Assembly: GCF_947487305.1 (NCBI RefSeq)
Contig: NZ_CANKWH010000018.1
Coordinates: 1-58,792, forward strand
Length of the DNA: 58,792 bases
Direction: 5' to 3'
Origin: an uncultured Paracoccus sp.
GTDB lineage: Bacteria; Pseudomonadota; Alphaproteobacteria; Rhodobacterales; Rhodobacteraceae
Below the pieces are notes generated by a model. That model ran no database searches and was not told the origin of the DNA. It worked only from the letters and a program-made list of their open reading frames with translations. Of the stretch, positions 24,147 through 33,025 are shown in pieces (within the stretch, counting starts at the first letter, position 1; the number at the start of each line of letters is the position of its first letter). The position numbers and the translations under genes were made by a program.

Positions 24147-25460
24147 GTGTTTGACTTCACCACCCTCGGCCTGACGCCGGAACTCAGCCGCGTGCTGACC
24201 GATGCAGGCTTCACCGACCCGACCCCGATTCAGGCGCAGGCGATCCCGCTGGCGCTGCAGGGTCATGACATTCTGGGCCTTGCCCAGACCGGCACCGGCA
24301 AGACGCTGGCCTTCGGCCTGCCGCTGATTGCCTCGCTGACCGATGAGGACAGGAAACCCCAGCCCAAGACCGTCAAGGCGCTGGTGCTGGCCCCGACCCG
24401 CGAACTGGTCAACCAGATCGCCGACAGCCTGCGCCCGCTGGTTCTGGGCACCCGGCTGCGCATCGCCACCGTCGTTGGCGGCCAGTCCATCGGCCGCCAG
24501 ATCCAGCTGCTGGCGCGCGGCACCGATATCCTCGTCGCCACCCCGGGCCGGTTGATCGACCTGATGGAACGCGGCGCGGTTGACCTGTCGACCGTGCGTC
24601 AGCTGGTGCTGGACGAGGCCGACCAGATACTGGACATGGGCTTCATCCATGCCCTGCGCAAAATCGCCCCGCGCCTTGGCAAGCCGCGCCGGACCATGCT
24701 GTTCTCGGCCACCATGCCGAAGCAGATGGAGGAACTTTCGGCCGCCTATCTGACCAACCCGAAGAAGGTGCAGGTCTCGCCCCCGGGCAAGGCCGCCGAC
24801 AAGGTGACACAGTCGGTGCATTTCCTCGAGAAAGGCGCAAAGCCCGGCAAGCTGCGCGAAATCCTGTCGCGCGACCTCTCGGCGCTGACGCTGGTCTTTG
24901 CGCGCACCAAGCATGGTGCCGAAAAGCTGATGAAGGGGCTGGTAGCCGATGGCTACAACGCCGCCTCGATCCATGGCAACAAAAGCCAGGGCCAGCGCGA
25001 CCGCGCCATCAAGGCCTTCCGCGACGGTCAGGTCACGGTGCTGGTCGCCACCGATGTGGCGGCGCGCGGGATCGACATTCCGGGCGTGGCCTATGTCATC
25101 AACTATGAACTGCCGGATACGCCGGACAACTACGTCCACCGCATCGGCCGCACCGCCCGCGCCGGCCGCGAAGGTGAGGCGATTGCCTTCTGCGCCCCGG
25201 ACGAAGCCGACCAGCTTCGCCAGATCCAGAAGGTCATGAAGATGGACATTCCGGTCGCCAGCGGCAAATCCCCGCTGCCCTCGGGTCGCGGCGATGACCG
25301 CGCCGGTCCACGCAAGGCCTCGAACTCGCCGCATGGGCCGAAGCGCGGTCCGAAGCCGGCGCATGGCGGCAGCCGTTCGCACGAGGCCGCCGGTGGCGAA
25401 GCCGGGAAGCCGGCGAAGCCGCGCCGCTTCCGCGCCCGCCGCAACACCCGCGCTGCCTAA
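24147..25460 (+). CDS. DEAD-box ATP-dependent RNA helicase (RhlE-like)
   Basis: The 437-residue protein shows all core motifs: Q motif around 24-31, Walker A AQTGTGKT (46-53), PTRELVNQI (83-91), TPGRL, DEAD (156-159), SAT (187-189), and HRIGRTARAGREG in the C-terminal domain. The tail is basic and low complexity (PKRGPKPAHGGSR, RRFRARRNT), suited to RNA binding. It would remodel RNA or ribosome-assembly intermediates. GTG at 24147 is preferred: AAAGGA lies 6 nt upstream and MFDFTTLGL is the usual start. Confidence 0.93.
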   Translation: MFDFTTLGLTPELSRVLTDAGFTDPTPIQAQAIPLALQGHDILGLAQTGTGKTLAFGLPLIASLTDEDRKPQPKTVKALVLAPTRELVNQIADSLRPLVLGTRLRIATVVGGQSIGRQIQLLARGTDILVATPGRLIDLMERGAVDLSTVRQLVLDEADQILDMGFIHALRKIAPRLGKPRRTMLFSATMPKQMEELSAAYLTNPKKVQVSPPGKAADKVTQSVHFLEKGAKPGKLREILSRDLSALTLVFARTKHGAEKLMKGLVADGYNAASIHGNKSQGQRDRAIKAFRDGQVTVLVATDVAARGIDIPGVAYVINYELPDTPDNYVHRIGRTARAGREGEAIAFCAPDEADQLRQIQKVMKMDIPVASGKSPLPSGRGDDRAGPRKASNSPHGPKRGPKPAHGGSRSHEAAGGEAGKPAKPRRFRARRNTRAA

Positions 25461-25470
25461 GATGACGAAA

Positions 25471-25497
25471 CGGCGGTCCTTCGGGACCGCCGTTTTT
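25471..25497 (+). terminator. Intrinsic terminator of the helicase gene
   Basis: CGGCGGTCC (25471-25479), loop TTCG, GGACCGCCG (25484-25492), then TTTTT. It is a perfect 9-bp stem with a stable tetraloop. The final T is part of the stop codon of the convergent gene. Confidence 0.93.
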
Positions 25498-26273
25498 CAC
25501 AAGTCGCGCTGCATCATCACCAGATCATGCCAGACGCGCGTGCCCTCCGCCCCCTCGCGGAAGCGCAGCTTGGGCTGAACCACATGCTGCAGCCGGAACC
25601 CCAGCTTCTCGTAAAAGCGATCCGCCGTCTGGGTGCCCAGGTTGATCTGCGTGACCCCCATCTGCCGCAGATGATGGGTCATCGCCTGCGCCAGCGCCGT
25701 TCCGGTTCCCGCCGGCTGATCCGGCACCACCGCCATGATCGCCAGATAGGCCCGGGCCACCCCGCCCTCGCGCTGGACCGAGCCGCAGGCCCCGCCGACC
25801 AGATGCCCATCGGCATCTGTCAAACGCAGCGCAAAATTGGGGCTGATCCGGGGATCGGCCTCGTTCACCGCCTCGACATAAAGCACCGGCCCCTCGGCCC
25901 GCAGATCACGGGTCAGGAAGGCCGTGCCCAGAGGCCCCGCGCCCATGTCGATCGGGGTCAGCGCGAATCCCGCATCCGTCAACGCCGCACCGATCCGGTC
26001 GCTGAACGTCGTCAGCATGACGATCCGGGCCAGCGGCGCGCCGCGTTCGGCCTCGATCTCGGCCTGGCACCGGGCCAGGTAGGCCACCGGATCGGCAAGG
26101 AAATCCGAGGCTTCGAGATCGGGATAATCGATCACCACATCGGGATGGACACCGAATTCCCGCTCGCGACCGGCGAACAGCGCGAAGATCTCGCCGGTGG
26201 CCGCATCCAGCCCCGGATCGCCGCGCTCGTTATCGATGATCTTCAGGTCAAGTCCGGGGGCAAACTGGGTCAT
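25497..26273 (-). CDS. GNAT-family acetyltransferase
   Basis: The 258-residue protein has a C-terminal GNAT-like half: LVGGACGSVQREGGVARAYLAIMAV, GTGTALAQAMTHHLRQMGV (acetyl-CoA loop region) and NLGTQTADRFYEKLGFRLQH. The N-terminal 120 residues (DVVIDYPDLEASDFLADPVAYL) show no clear motif and may be a second, degenerate GNAT unit. The substrate is unknown. The start at 26273 is the ATG closest to the conserved region; longer frames run through a terminator-like hairpin and are rejected. Convergent with the helicase gene. Confidence 0.72.
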   Translation of the reverse strand: MTQFAPGLDLKIIDNERGDPGLDAATGEIFALFAGREREFGVHPDVVIDYPDLEASDFLADPVAYLARCQAEIEAERGAPLARIVMLTTFSDRIGAALTDAGFALTPIDMGAGPLGTAFLTRDLRAEGPVLYVEAVNEADPRISPNFALRLTDADGHLVGGACGSVQREGGVARAYLAIMAVVPDQPAGTGTALAQAMTHHLRQMGVTQINLGTQTADRFYEKLGFRLQHVVQPKLRFREGAEGTRVWHDLVMMQRDL

Positions 26274-26304
26274 GGGTCCGTCCTGTCTTCTCGAAAAGAA
26301 ACGA

Positions 26305-26331
26305 CCCGCGGCGCAGATCGCGCGCCGCGGG
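26305..26331 (-). terminator. Hairpin with T-rich tail after the glycerophosphodiesterase gene
   Basis: CCCGCGGCGC (26305-26314) pairs perfectly with GCGCCGCGGG (26322-26331) around a 7-nt loop. On the minus strand the stem is followed by TCGTTTCTTTTC, a broken T-tract. It lies 22 nt past the stop of the leftward gene and upstream of the next ATG. Confidence 0.65.
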
Positions 26332-26352
26332 CCTTGTGCGAAAGCGCGACCG

Positions 26353-27108
26353 TCACAGCGGCGCGGCATATCCTTCAAAGGTGATGTTGTCGGCGATCTG
26401 GCGCGCCTCGGCCTCTTGCTCCGGCGAACGCACGGTCCAGCAAAGGATCGGCACACCCTGCGATTTCAGTGCGTCGACGCGGGGATTGGTCAGGTCGCTC
26501 TTGTCATGCGAGATGAAGCAGGAGCCCGACCGGTCGAAATCGCTGATCGCGGCAAGGCTGTCGCGGGTCTCCTCGTCCAGCATCGGCCAGTCATCCTCGG
26601 GGAAGGCGCAGGTGGTCAGCCCGCAGGGGATGCCCGGCGCCAGCTCGTGGAAGGCCGCGACGGTATGCGGGTTGAAGGACATGACCGCCACCGGGCCTTC
26701 GTAGGACTGCAACTGCTCGGCCACATGCCGGTGCAATTCGCCGATCTGGTCGCCAAGCCGGCCATCCTGATCCTTGATCTCAATGAGCAGCGGCACCCGC
26801 CCCGCGACGGTGCGCAGGAACTCGGCCAGCGTCGGGATCTGCTGGTCGCTGCCCGACAGCTTGAACCCGGCCAGATCTTCGGTCGAGATATCGGCGATAT
26901 AGGCCTCGTCCCCCGCGAGCCGCGACAGGTCGTAATCGTGAAACACCATCGGCACGCAACCGGCGGCGGGCTGGATGTCCAACTCGATCCCGTAGCCTGC
27001 GGCGATCGCCGCCTCGGCGGCGGCAAGGCTGTTTTCCGGCACGCCCGGCCCGTGCAGCCCGCGATGGGCGATCGGGATAGTGATGAAGCTTTCGGGCAGC
27101 GCCATCAT
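26353..27108 (-). CDS. Glycerophosphodiester phosphodiesterase
   Basis: The 251-residue product carries the GDPD family core: AHRGLHGPGVPENSLAA near residues 14-30, ELDIQPAAGCVPMVFHD for the metal site, LIEIKD and a C-terminal LCWTVRS. It would cleave glycerophosphodiesters to sn-glycerol 3-phosphate and an alcohol. There is no signal peptide, so it is UgpQ-like and cytoplasmic, not the periplasmic GlpQ type. The start overlaps the ridA stop by 4 nt (ATGA), making these two genes a coupled pair. Confidence 0.92.
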   Translation of the reverse strand: MMALPESFITIPIAHRGLHGPGVPENSLAAAEAAIAAGYGIELDIQPAAGCVPMVFHDYDLSRLAGDEAYIADISTEDLAGFKLSGSDQQIPTLAEFLRTVAGRVPLLIEIKDQDGRLGDQIGELHRHVAEQLQSYEGPVAVMSFNPHTVAAFHELAPGIPCGLTTCAFPEDDWPMLDEETRDSLAAISDFDRSGSCFISHDKSDLTNPRVDALKSQGVPILCWTVRSPEQEAEARQIADNITFEGYAAPL

Positions 27109-27560
27109 TCCACCTCGAAGATCGCTTCGATCTCGACCGCCACGCCGCGCGGCAGGGCCGGAACCGAGACGGCGGCGCGGGCATGGCGGCCCTTGTCGCC
27201 GAACACCTCGACCATCAGGTCCGAGCAACCGTTGATCACCTCGGGCTGATCGGTGAAATCGCCGGTCGAATTCACGAAGCCAGACAGCTTCACCACCCGC
27301 GCCACCTTGTCCAGCGAGCCGGTTGCGGCCTTGACCTGCGCGATCAGCGACAGCCCGCAGCGACGGGCGGCAGCGGCCCCGGCGGCCACGTCCATGTTGT
27401 CCCCCAGACGGCCCTTGATCAGCCCCTTCTCGTCCTGGCTGATCTGGCCCGAAACAAAGACCAGATTGCCCGAGCGCGCGAAGGGCACATAATTCGCCGC
27501 AGGTGCGGGTGCGTCCGGCAGGGTGATGCCAAGGTCGGTCAGGCGGGTCTCGATGCTCAT
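27105..27560 (-). CDS. RidA family enamine/imine deaminase
   Basis: The 151-residue protein has the RidA/YjgF layout NYVPFARSGNLVFVSGQI, GRLGDNMDVAAGAAAARRCGLSLI and VIEVFGDKGRHARAAVSVPALP (shown in parts). The Arg in the GRHARAAV segment matches the catalytic Arg of active RidA proteins. These enzymes hydrolyse reactive enamines released by PLP enzymes. Its length and spacing to the phosphodiesterase gene fit the subgroup of about 150 residues. The start at 27560 is unambiguous. Confidence 0.9.
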   Translation of the reverse strand: MSIETRLTDLGITLPDAPAPAANYVPFARSGNLVFVSGQISQDEKGLIKGRLGDNMDVAAGAAAARRCGLSLIAQVKAATGSLDKVARVVKLSGFVNSTGDFTDQPEVINGCSDLMVEVFGDKGRHARAAVSVPALPRGVAVEIEAIFEVE

Positions 27561-27602
27561 GTGATTCCTCCGTGGATTGGCAGCAGCCTAACCCGCGGGG
27601 TG

Positions 27603-30600
27603 TCAGGCGACCAGAGCCTCGGCGCGCTTCAGGTCGACGCTGACCAGCTGGCTGACACCCTGTTCCACCATGGTCACGCCGAACAGCCGATCCATGCGCG
27701 ACATGGTGACGGCGTGGTGGGTGATGATCAGGAAGCGCGTGTCGGTGCGCCGGGTCATCTCGTCCAGCAGGTCGCAGAAGCGCGAGACATTGGCATCGTC
27801 CAGCGGCGCATCGACCTCGTCCAGCACGCAGATCGGCGCGGGATTGGCGAGGAAGACGGCAAAGATCAGCGCCAGCGCCGTCAGGGTCTGCTCGCCGCCT
27901 GAGAGCAGGCTCAGCGTGCTGAGCTTCTTGCCCGGCGGCTGGCACATGATTTCAAGCCCGGCTTCCAGCGGATCGTCGGATTCGACCAGCACCAGCCGCG
28001 CCTCGCCTCCGCCGAAAAGCGTGGTGAAGAGCGTGGTGAAATTGCCGTTCACCGTGTCGAAGGCCGCCAGCAGCCGTTCGCGCCCCTCGCGGTTCAGACT
28101 GCCGATGCCGGCGCGCAGCTTGCGGATGGCCTCTTCCAGATCGTCCTTCTCGGCGGCCAGCGTGTCGCGCTCGGCCTCAAGCTCGCGCTTGTCCTCGTCG
28201 GCCCGCAGGTTCACCGCACCAAGCGCATCGCGCTGGCTGCGCAGCCGCGCGATCTGATCCTCCAGTGCCGTGGCCGCCGTCTCGGTATCGGCACCGGCGA
28301 GGCTTTCCAGCAGCGCCTGCGGCGTGCCCTCGGTTTCCTCGTGAATGCGGGCGCGCGCCGCCTGTTCGCCATCCTGCGCCGCCTCGGCCCGTGCCTCGCG
28401 CGAGGCGCGCAACTCGCGCGCTTCCGAGGCATGGCGCTCGGCGTCGCGCTCGGCATGGCTTGCGTCGCGCAGCGCCTGATCGGCTGCGGTCAGCGCCACC
28501 CGAGCCTTGTCGAGCCGCGTCTCGGCCTCTGCCTCGCGCCCGGTCAGCGTCGCCCGTTTCTCGGCCAGCAGCGCGGGCTGGGCTTCGGCACTGGCCAGTT
28601 CTTCTGCACCAGCATCGCGCCGCGCCGACAGTTCGGCGGCGCGGGTGCCGGCCTGATCCAGACGATGCCGCCAACCGGATTCCTCCTTGGCGATCTCCTG
28701 TTGCCGCTTGATCCGGGCATTGCCCTCGCGGCGAAGTTCATCCAGCGCCGAGCGGCGGGACATGGTGGCGATGCGCGCGGCCTCGACCCCGGTCTTGGCA
28801 TTCTCGACCGCCTGTGCCGCCGCACCCCGGTCGGGCAGATCGGCCAGCGCGCGTTCGGCCTGCGCCAGCCGTGTCCGCGCATCGCTGGCATCGGCCTGAT
28901 GGCGGGCCAGTTCGGCGCGGGCAGAGTCGGTGCGGCTGGTCGCCAGTGACAGGTCCGACTCGGCACGGGTGGCCGCGCGCGCGGCATCCGACAGCAGCCG
29001 TTCCGCTTCGCGCCGGGCCTCGCGCGTCGATTTCTCGGCCATGGCCGCCGAGGCGAGCAACGCCTTGGCCGCCTCGTGCTCCTCGACCGCGCCCGAGGCG
29101 CGCTCGGCGGCGAACTCGGCCTGCGCCGAAATCTCGGCCAGCTGGTTAACCTTCTGCAGATGCAGCGCGGCCGAGGACGAGGCCTCACCCGCCATCACCC
29201 GCATCCCGTCCCACCGGAACAGGTCGCCCGCAGGTGTCACGATCCGCTGCCCCGGTGCCAGCGCGCCTTGCAGCGCCGTGGCAGCGGCCACATCCGCAAC
29301 CAGCCCCACCTGCGACAACCGGCGGTCCAGCGCCTCGGGTCCGGTGACATGCGGCGCCAGCGGCTCGGCGCCCTCGGGCAGGGCCTGCGGCGCGTCCCAG
29401 CCCGGCAGCTTGTGCCAGCCCGAGGCGCCATCCTCGGCCAGCCCCGCGCGCAGGTCATCGCCAAGCGCGGCGCCAAAGGCGATCTCATAGCCCTTGGCGA
29501 CCTTCACCCGGTCAAGGATCGACTTGCCGCCGGTATCGCCCCGCTCGACCAGCCGCTTCAGCGCCGCCATCTCGGCGGCCAGCGCACCGGATTCGCCCTC
29601 GGCCTCGGCACGGGCGGCGCGGGCGGCGGATTCGGCCCCCTCGGCCTCGGCCCGCGCGGCCTCGGCACTGGTCAGCGTATCCTCGGCCCCCTCGGCGCGG
29701 TCTCGGGCAGCGGCCTGCGCCGCCTCGGCCTCACGCAGCGCGGCCTCGGCTGTGCGGCCGGTCTCGGCGGCCCGCGTGGCGTTCTGATCAGCCTCGCCCG
29801 CCGCGCACTCGGCGCGGGACAGCATGTCGCGCAGGTCCGAGGCCAGACGCTCGGCCGATTGATGCCGCGCGGCCAGTCGGGCGGATTCATCGGTCAGTTC
29901 GGCCAGCCGTGCCTCGACCTCGCGCAGCGCCTCGGCGGCCTCGTCGGCCATGCCGGCGGCAGCATCCAGCCGCGCCTCATGCCCCTGCCCGGCCTTGGCG
30001 AGTTCGGTCTTTTCCCAGGTCAGCCGCTCGATCACCTCACCGGCATCGCGGTTCAGCGCCGCTTCGCGCTCGATGTCGCGGTCCAACTGGGCAATGCGCG
30101 CTGCAAGCTGGGTGATCGCCTCGGCGGCCCGCGCCTCGGCTTCGTCCAGCGCCTCGCGTTCCACCACCACCCGCGACAGGATGGCGGCTGCGACCTGTTC
30201 TTCCTCGCGCAGGGGCGGCAAGCCCGCCTCGGCCTTCTCGCGCAACGCGCTGGCCGCACGCGAGGCCGCCTCGGCCTCGCCCGCCGCGCGCAGCGATTGC
30301 GCAAGGGCCTCGGCCGCCGCAGCCCGTGCCTGATCGGCCTCGGCCCAACGCCGGTAAAGCAGCACCCCCTCGGCCTGCCTCAGCGCCGCGCCGATCTCGC
30401 GATAGCGCGCCGCAGCCCGCGCCTGCCGGGCCAGCGATGCCGCCTGCGTCGCCAGTTGCTCCAGCGTGTCATCCACGCGGGTCAGGTTGCCCTCGGCCCC
30501 GTTCAGCTTCAGCTCGGCCTCGTGCCGGCGCTGGTAGAGGCCCGAGATCCCTGCCGCCTCTTCCAGAATCCGCCGCCGGTTCTGCGGCTTGGCGTTGATC

Positions 30601-31055
30601 AGTTCCGAGATCTGCCCCTGCCGCACCAGTGCCGGGCTGTGCGCGCCGGTCGAGGCATCGGCGAACAGCATCTGCACGTCGCGGGCGCGAACTTCCTTGC
30701 CGTTGATCTTGTAGGCCGAGCCGGCATCGCGGGTGATGCGGCGGACGATGTCGATATGGTCGTCCTCGTTGAAGCCAGCCGGTGCCAGCCGGTCGCGGTT
30801 GTCGATGGTCAGCGTCACCTCGGCATGACCGCGTGCCGACCGCCGCGACGTGCCGGCGAAGATCACATCCTCCATGCCCGAGCCGCGCATGGCCGTCGGG
30901 CGGTTCTCGCCCATGATCCAGCGCAAGGCCTCCAAGAGGTTCGACTTGCCGCAGCCATTCGGCCCGACCACGCCGGTCAGCCCCTCGCGGATCACCAGAT
31001 CGGTGGGGTCCACGAAGCTCTTGAAGCCGTTCAGTCTCAGGCGGTCAAAGCGCAA
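27603..31055 (-). CDS. smc: Chromosome segregation ATPase SMC
   Basis: The 1150-residue protein has Walker A GPNGCGKSN (31-39) in the N-terminal head. Two long Ala/Glu/Arg-rich coiled coils flank a hinge near 500-640. The C-terminal head holds the signature LSGGEQ and Walker B VLDEVDAPLDDAN. SMC dimers with ScpAB condense and organise the chromosome. Start at 31055 gives the canonical MRFDRLRLNGFKSF. The coils are very Ala-rich, which creates a long spurious antisense frame. Confidence 0.96.
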   Translation of the reverse strand: MRFDRLRLNGFKSFVDPTDLVIREGLTGVVGPNGCGKSNLLEALRWIMGENRPTAMRGSGMEDVIFAGTSRRSARGHAEVTLTIDNRDRLAPAGFNEDDHIDIVRRITRDAGSAYKINGKEVRARDVQMLFADASTGAHSPALVRQGQISELINAKPQNRRRILEEAAGISGLYQRRHEAELKLNGAEGNLTRVDDTLEQLATQAASLARQARAAARYREIGAALRQAEGVLLYRRWAEADQARAAAAEALAQSLRAAGEAEAASRAASALREKAEAGLPPLREEEQVAAAILSRVVVEREALDEAEARAAEAITQLAARIAQLDRDIEREAALNRDAGEVIERLTWEKTELAKAGQGHEARLDAAAGMADEAAEALREVEARLAELTDESARLAARHQSAERLASDLRDMLSRAECAAGEADQNATRAAETGRTAEAALREAEAAQAAARDRAEGAEDTLTSAEAARAEAEGAESAARAARAEAEGESGALAAEMAALKRLVERGDTGGKSILDRVKVAKGYEIAFGAALGDDLRAGLAEDGASGWHKLPGWDAPQALPEGAEPLAPHVTGPEALDRRLSQVGLVADVAAATALQGALAPGQRIVTPAGDLFRWDGMRVMAGEASSSAALHLQKVNQLAEISAQAEFAAERASGAVEEHEAAKALLASAAMAEKSTREARREAERLLSDAARAATRAESDLSLATSRTDSARAELARHQADASDARTRLAQAERALADLPDRGAAAQAVENAKTGVEAARIATMSRRSALDELRREGNARIKRQQEIAKEESGWRHRLDQAGTRAAELSARRDAGAEELASAEAQPALLAEKRATLTGREAEAETRLDKARVALTAADQALRDASHAERDAERHASEARELRASREARAEAAQDGEQAARARIHEETEGTPQALLESLAGADTETAATALEDQIARLRSQRDALGAVNLRADEDKRELEAERDTLAAEKDDLEEAIRKLRAGIGSLNREGRERLLAAFDTVNGNFTTLFTTLFGGGEARLVLVESDDPLEAGLEIMCQPPGKKLSTLSLLSGGEQTLTALALIFAVFLANPAPICVLDEVDAPLDDANVSRFCDLLDEMTRRTDTRFLIITHHAVTMSRMDRLFGVTMVEQGVSQLVSVDLKRAEALVA

Positions 31056-31152
31056 GGGCGGGGTCCGTCAGAATCGGGTTACGTCCGCAGATTGTCGGCA
31101 GGGACGGCTTCCAAGTCAACCAGAACCGCTAGATATGGGGCCGCGCCCTCAG

Positions 31153-31161
31153 TTATCCACA
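31153..31161 (+). promoter_or_regulatory. Single DnaA-box-like site TTATCCACA
   Basis: TTATCCACA matches the DnaA box consensus and lies in the 153-nt gap between divergent smc and lrgA. It is a single copy with no AT-rich unwinding region or second box nearby, so it is not an origin. It may be chance or a DnaA-responsive site. Confidence 0.25.
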
Positions 31162-31208
31162 AGATGAAAGGGGTCGCCACAAGATATTTTCGCGCTACTA
31201 TCAGCGAC

Positions 31209-31583
31209 ATGATCGGTGCGCTTGCAATCATCCTCGGCTATCAGCTGGTCGGCGAAGTCAGTTCGCGGGCGCTGAACCTGCCCCTGCCCGGCCCTGTCGT
31301 GGGCCTGTGCCTGCTGGTCGCCTGCTGCCTTGCCCGCCCGGCGCTGGCCGATCGGCTGCGGCCGGTTACGCAGGGATTGCTGGCCCATCTGTCGCTGTTC
31401 TTCGTGCCAGCCGGCGTCGGCATCGTCGCACATATGGACCTGTTGCGCGAAGAGGGGTTGGGGCTGGTCGTAGCCATCGCCGGCTCGACCGTGCTGGCCA
31501 TCGGCGCCGGGGCCCTGGCCTTCACCACCGTCGCCCGGCTGACTGGATCGACCGCGCCCGAGGATGAGAAGCCCGATGTCTGA
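31209..31583 (+). CDS. lrgA: LrgA/CidA family holin-like membrane protein
   Basis: The 124-residue product has four hydrophobic helices. The LrgA/CidA core is seen in LPLPGPVVGLCLLVACC and LAHLSLFFVPAGVGIVAH. In Staphylococcus these proteins modulate murein hydrolase export; in other bacteria LrgAB is also linked to pyruvate or glycolate transport. ATG at 31209 starts just before the first helix. Its end overlaps lrgB by 8 nt. Confidence 0.9.
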   Translation: MIGALAIILGYQLVGEVSSRALNLPLPGPVVGLCLLVACCLARPALADRLRPVTQGLLAHLSLFFVPAGVGIVAHMDLLREEGLGLVVAIAGSTVLAIGAGALAFTTVARLTGSTAPEDEKPDV

Positions 31584-32295
31584 TCCGGCGATGATCTGGT
31601 CCTATCTGACGCAGGGGCCGCTCTTGTGGCTGACCGCGACGCTGGTGGCCTATCTCATCGGCGATGCCGCCTTCCGCCGGACCGGACGGCAAAGCTGGGC
31701 CAATCCGGTGCTGATCGCGGTGCTGATCCTCGCCGCGCTCTTGTGGGTGACGCGCACCGATTACCAGACCTATTTCGAGGGCGCGCAATTCGTCCATTTC
31801 ATGCTCGGCCCGGCCACCGTGGCACTGGCGCTGCCACTTTTCGACAACCTGCCCCGGGTGAAAAAGGCCGCGCTGCCGATGCTGGCCGGTTTGCTGGTCG
31901 GCTCGGGCGTGGCCGTGGTCTCGGTCATCCTGATCGCGCGGGGCTTTGGCATCGGGCACGAGGTGCTGGCCTCGCTGGCGCCGAAATCGACGACCGCCCC
32001 GGTCGCCATCGGCATTGCCGAGCGGATCGGCGGCCGCCCCACCCTGACCGCCGCTCTGGTGCTGCTGACCGGCATCTTCGGCGCGATCATCGCCACGCCG
32101 CTTTTGAATGCGCTGCATATCCGCGACTGGCGGGCGCGCGGCTTTTCCGTGGGGGTTGCCGCGCATGGCATCGGCACGGCCCGGGCCTTTCAGGTGAACG
32201 AGACGGCAGGAGCCTTTGCCGGCATCGGCATGGGGCTGAATGCGGTGCTGACGGCGATCATCGCGCCGCTGGCACTGCGCTTCCTCGGCGGCTGA
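31576..32295 (+). CDS. lrgB: LrgB family membrane protein
   Basis: The 239-residue polytopic protein shows the LrgB signatures FMLGPATVALALPLFDNL, LAPKSTTAPVAIGIAERIGG and AAHGIGTARAFQVNETAGAF (each conserved in the family). It acts with LrgA in the inner membrane. ATG at 31576 is inside the end of lrgA. There is no LytS/LytR-like two-component pair next to it in this window. Convergent with the DUF2794 gene, 4 nt between stops. Confidence 0.92.
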   Translation: MSDPAMIWSYLTQGPLLWLTATLVAYLIGDAAFRRTGRQSWANPVLIAVLILAALLWVTRTDYQTYFEGAQFVHFMLGPATVALALPLFDNLPRVKKAALPMLAGLLVGSGVAVVSVILIARGFGIGHEVLASLAPKSTTAPVAIGIAERIGGRPTLTAALVLLTGIFGAIIATPLLNALHIRDWRARGFSVGVAAHGIGTARAFQVNETAGAFAGIGMGLNAVLTAIIAPLALRFLGG

Positions 32296-32299
32296 GGCG

Positions 32300-32635
32300 C
32301 TACTCCACCGCCCGGATCAGCTTCTTCTCCAGCACCCGCAGCACGGTCGGCAGATCATGCCCCCGCTTCAGGATGCGGCCATCCATGCCGATGACGGCAT
32401 AGGCGCCCTGCGCAGCCCGGAGCTTTGGTCGCTTCTCGATGCGGTAAAGCGGATGCTCGGCCGCGCGGCGAAACACGCTGAAGACCGCCACATCGCGCAG
32501 GAAGGACATCGCGTAATCGCGCCATTCCCCTGCTGCGACCATGCGGCCATAGACGGTCAGGATGATCCCCAGTTCGGCCCGGTCAAAGACCACGCGGTCG
32601 GGGTCGGCATGAAACGGCGGCGATGCGTTCATCAT
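32300..32635 (-). CDS. DUF2794 protein
   Basis: The 111-residue protein matches the alphaproteobacterial DUF2794 family: VVFDRAELGIILTVYGRMVAAG, WRDYAMSFLRDVAVFSVFRRA and a C-terminal VLRVLEKKLIRAVE. Function is unknown. It has no signal or membrane segment. The start is ATG at 32635, with a second ATG directly after at 32632. A strong terminator lies just upstream, so it must use its own promoter between 32636 and 32674 or one within the stem region. Confidence 0.85.
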   Translation of the reverse strand: MMNASPPFHADPDRVVFDRAELGIILTVYGRMVAAGEWRDYAMSFLRDVAVFSVFRRAAEHPLYRIEKRPKLRAAQGAYAVIGMDGRILKRGHDLPTVLRVLEKKLIRAVE

Positions 32636-32674
32636 GACCGAATGGTGACATCGCGGATACGGCAAAGCAAACGA

Positions 32675-32702
32675 AAAAGGGGCGGCCCGCGCCGCCCCTT
32701 TT
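32675..32702 (-). terminator. Strong terminator below the tandem lipoprotein genes
   Basis: AAAAGGGGCGGC (32675-32686) pairs perfectly over 12 bp with GCCGCCCCTTTT (32691-32702) around a 4-nt loop. On the minus strand the stem ends in TTTTTCG, making a good terminator for the leftward lipoprotein pair, 21 nt after the stop. Confidence 0.9.
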
Positions 32703-32722
32703 CAATCCATTGCCCGAAACGG

Positions 32723-33025
32723 TCAGTAGCAGCTGACTTTCTCGATCAGCCCGCTCTGGCCATATTCGATGTTCAGCCGGTCCACGCGGTAATCGGCAGT
32801 CACCGCGTCCTCGGGGCCGATGACCCGCGTGCCGATGGGGAATTTCATCGGCTTCAGCACCTCGCGCGGCTGGCCGATCAGGCCCTTGTAGCCGGCGGCA
32901 CCACATTCGTCCTTGGGTGTGGGGTCCGGAGGCAGCGGCCCGGGATTGCCATTGGGCGGCAGCGGCTCGCAGGCGGCAAGGCCGACCACAGCTGCAGCAG
33001 CAAGGGCGAGACTGGCGAGACGCAT
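32723..33025 (-). CDS. I78-type peptidase inhibitor-like lipoprotein
   Basis: The 100-residue product has a lipoprotein signal with lipobox LAAC (Cys19), then a Pro-rich linker. The inhibitor-like domain contains CGAAGYKGLIGQPREVL, FPIGTRVIGP, ADYRVDRLNIEY and a final EKVSCY. This is the pattern of the I78 (Aspergillus elastase inhibitor) family. The two Cys in the domain could form a disulphide. It would sit in the envelope and may protect against serine proteases. The start at 33025 overlaps the preceding gene's stop by 1 nt. Confidence 0.82.
   Translation of the reverse strand: MRLASLALAAAAVVGLAACEPLPPNGNPGPLPPDPTPKDECGAAGYKGLIGQPREVLKPMKFPIGTRVIGPEDAVTADYRVDRLNIEYGQSGLIEKVSCY

Noticed and set aside
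23888..24154. 88-residue ORF upstream of the helicase
   Set aside because: No ribosome-binding site, Arg/Pro-rich composition and overlap with the helicase start.
29076..31583. 835-residue frame antisense to smc running into lrgA
   Set aside because: Only its last part is real (lrgA from 31209). The rest is a shadow of the Ala/Glu-rich coiled coil.
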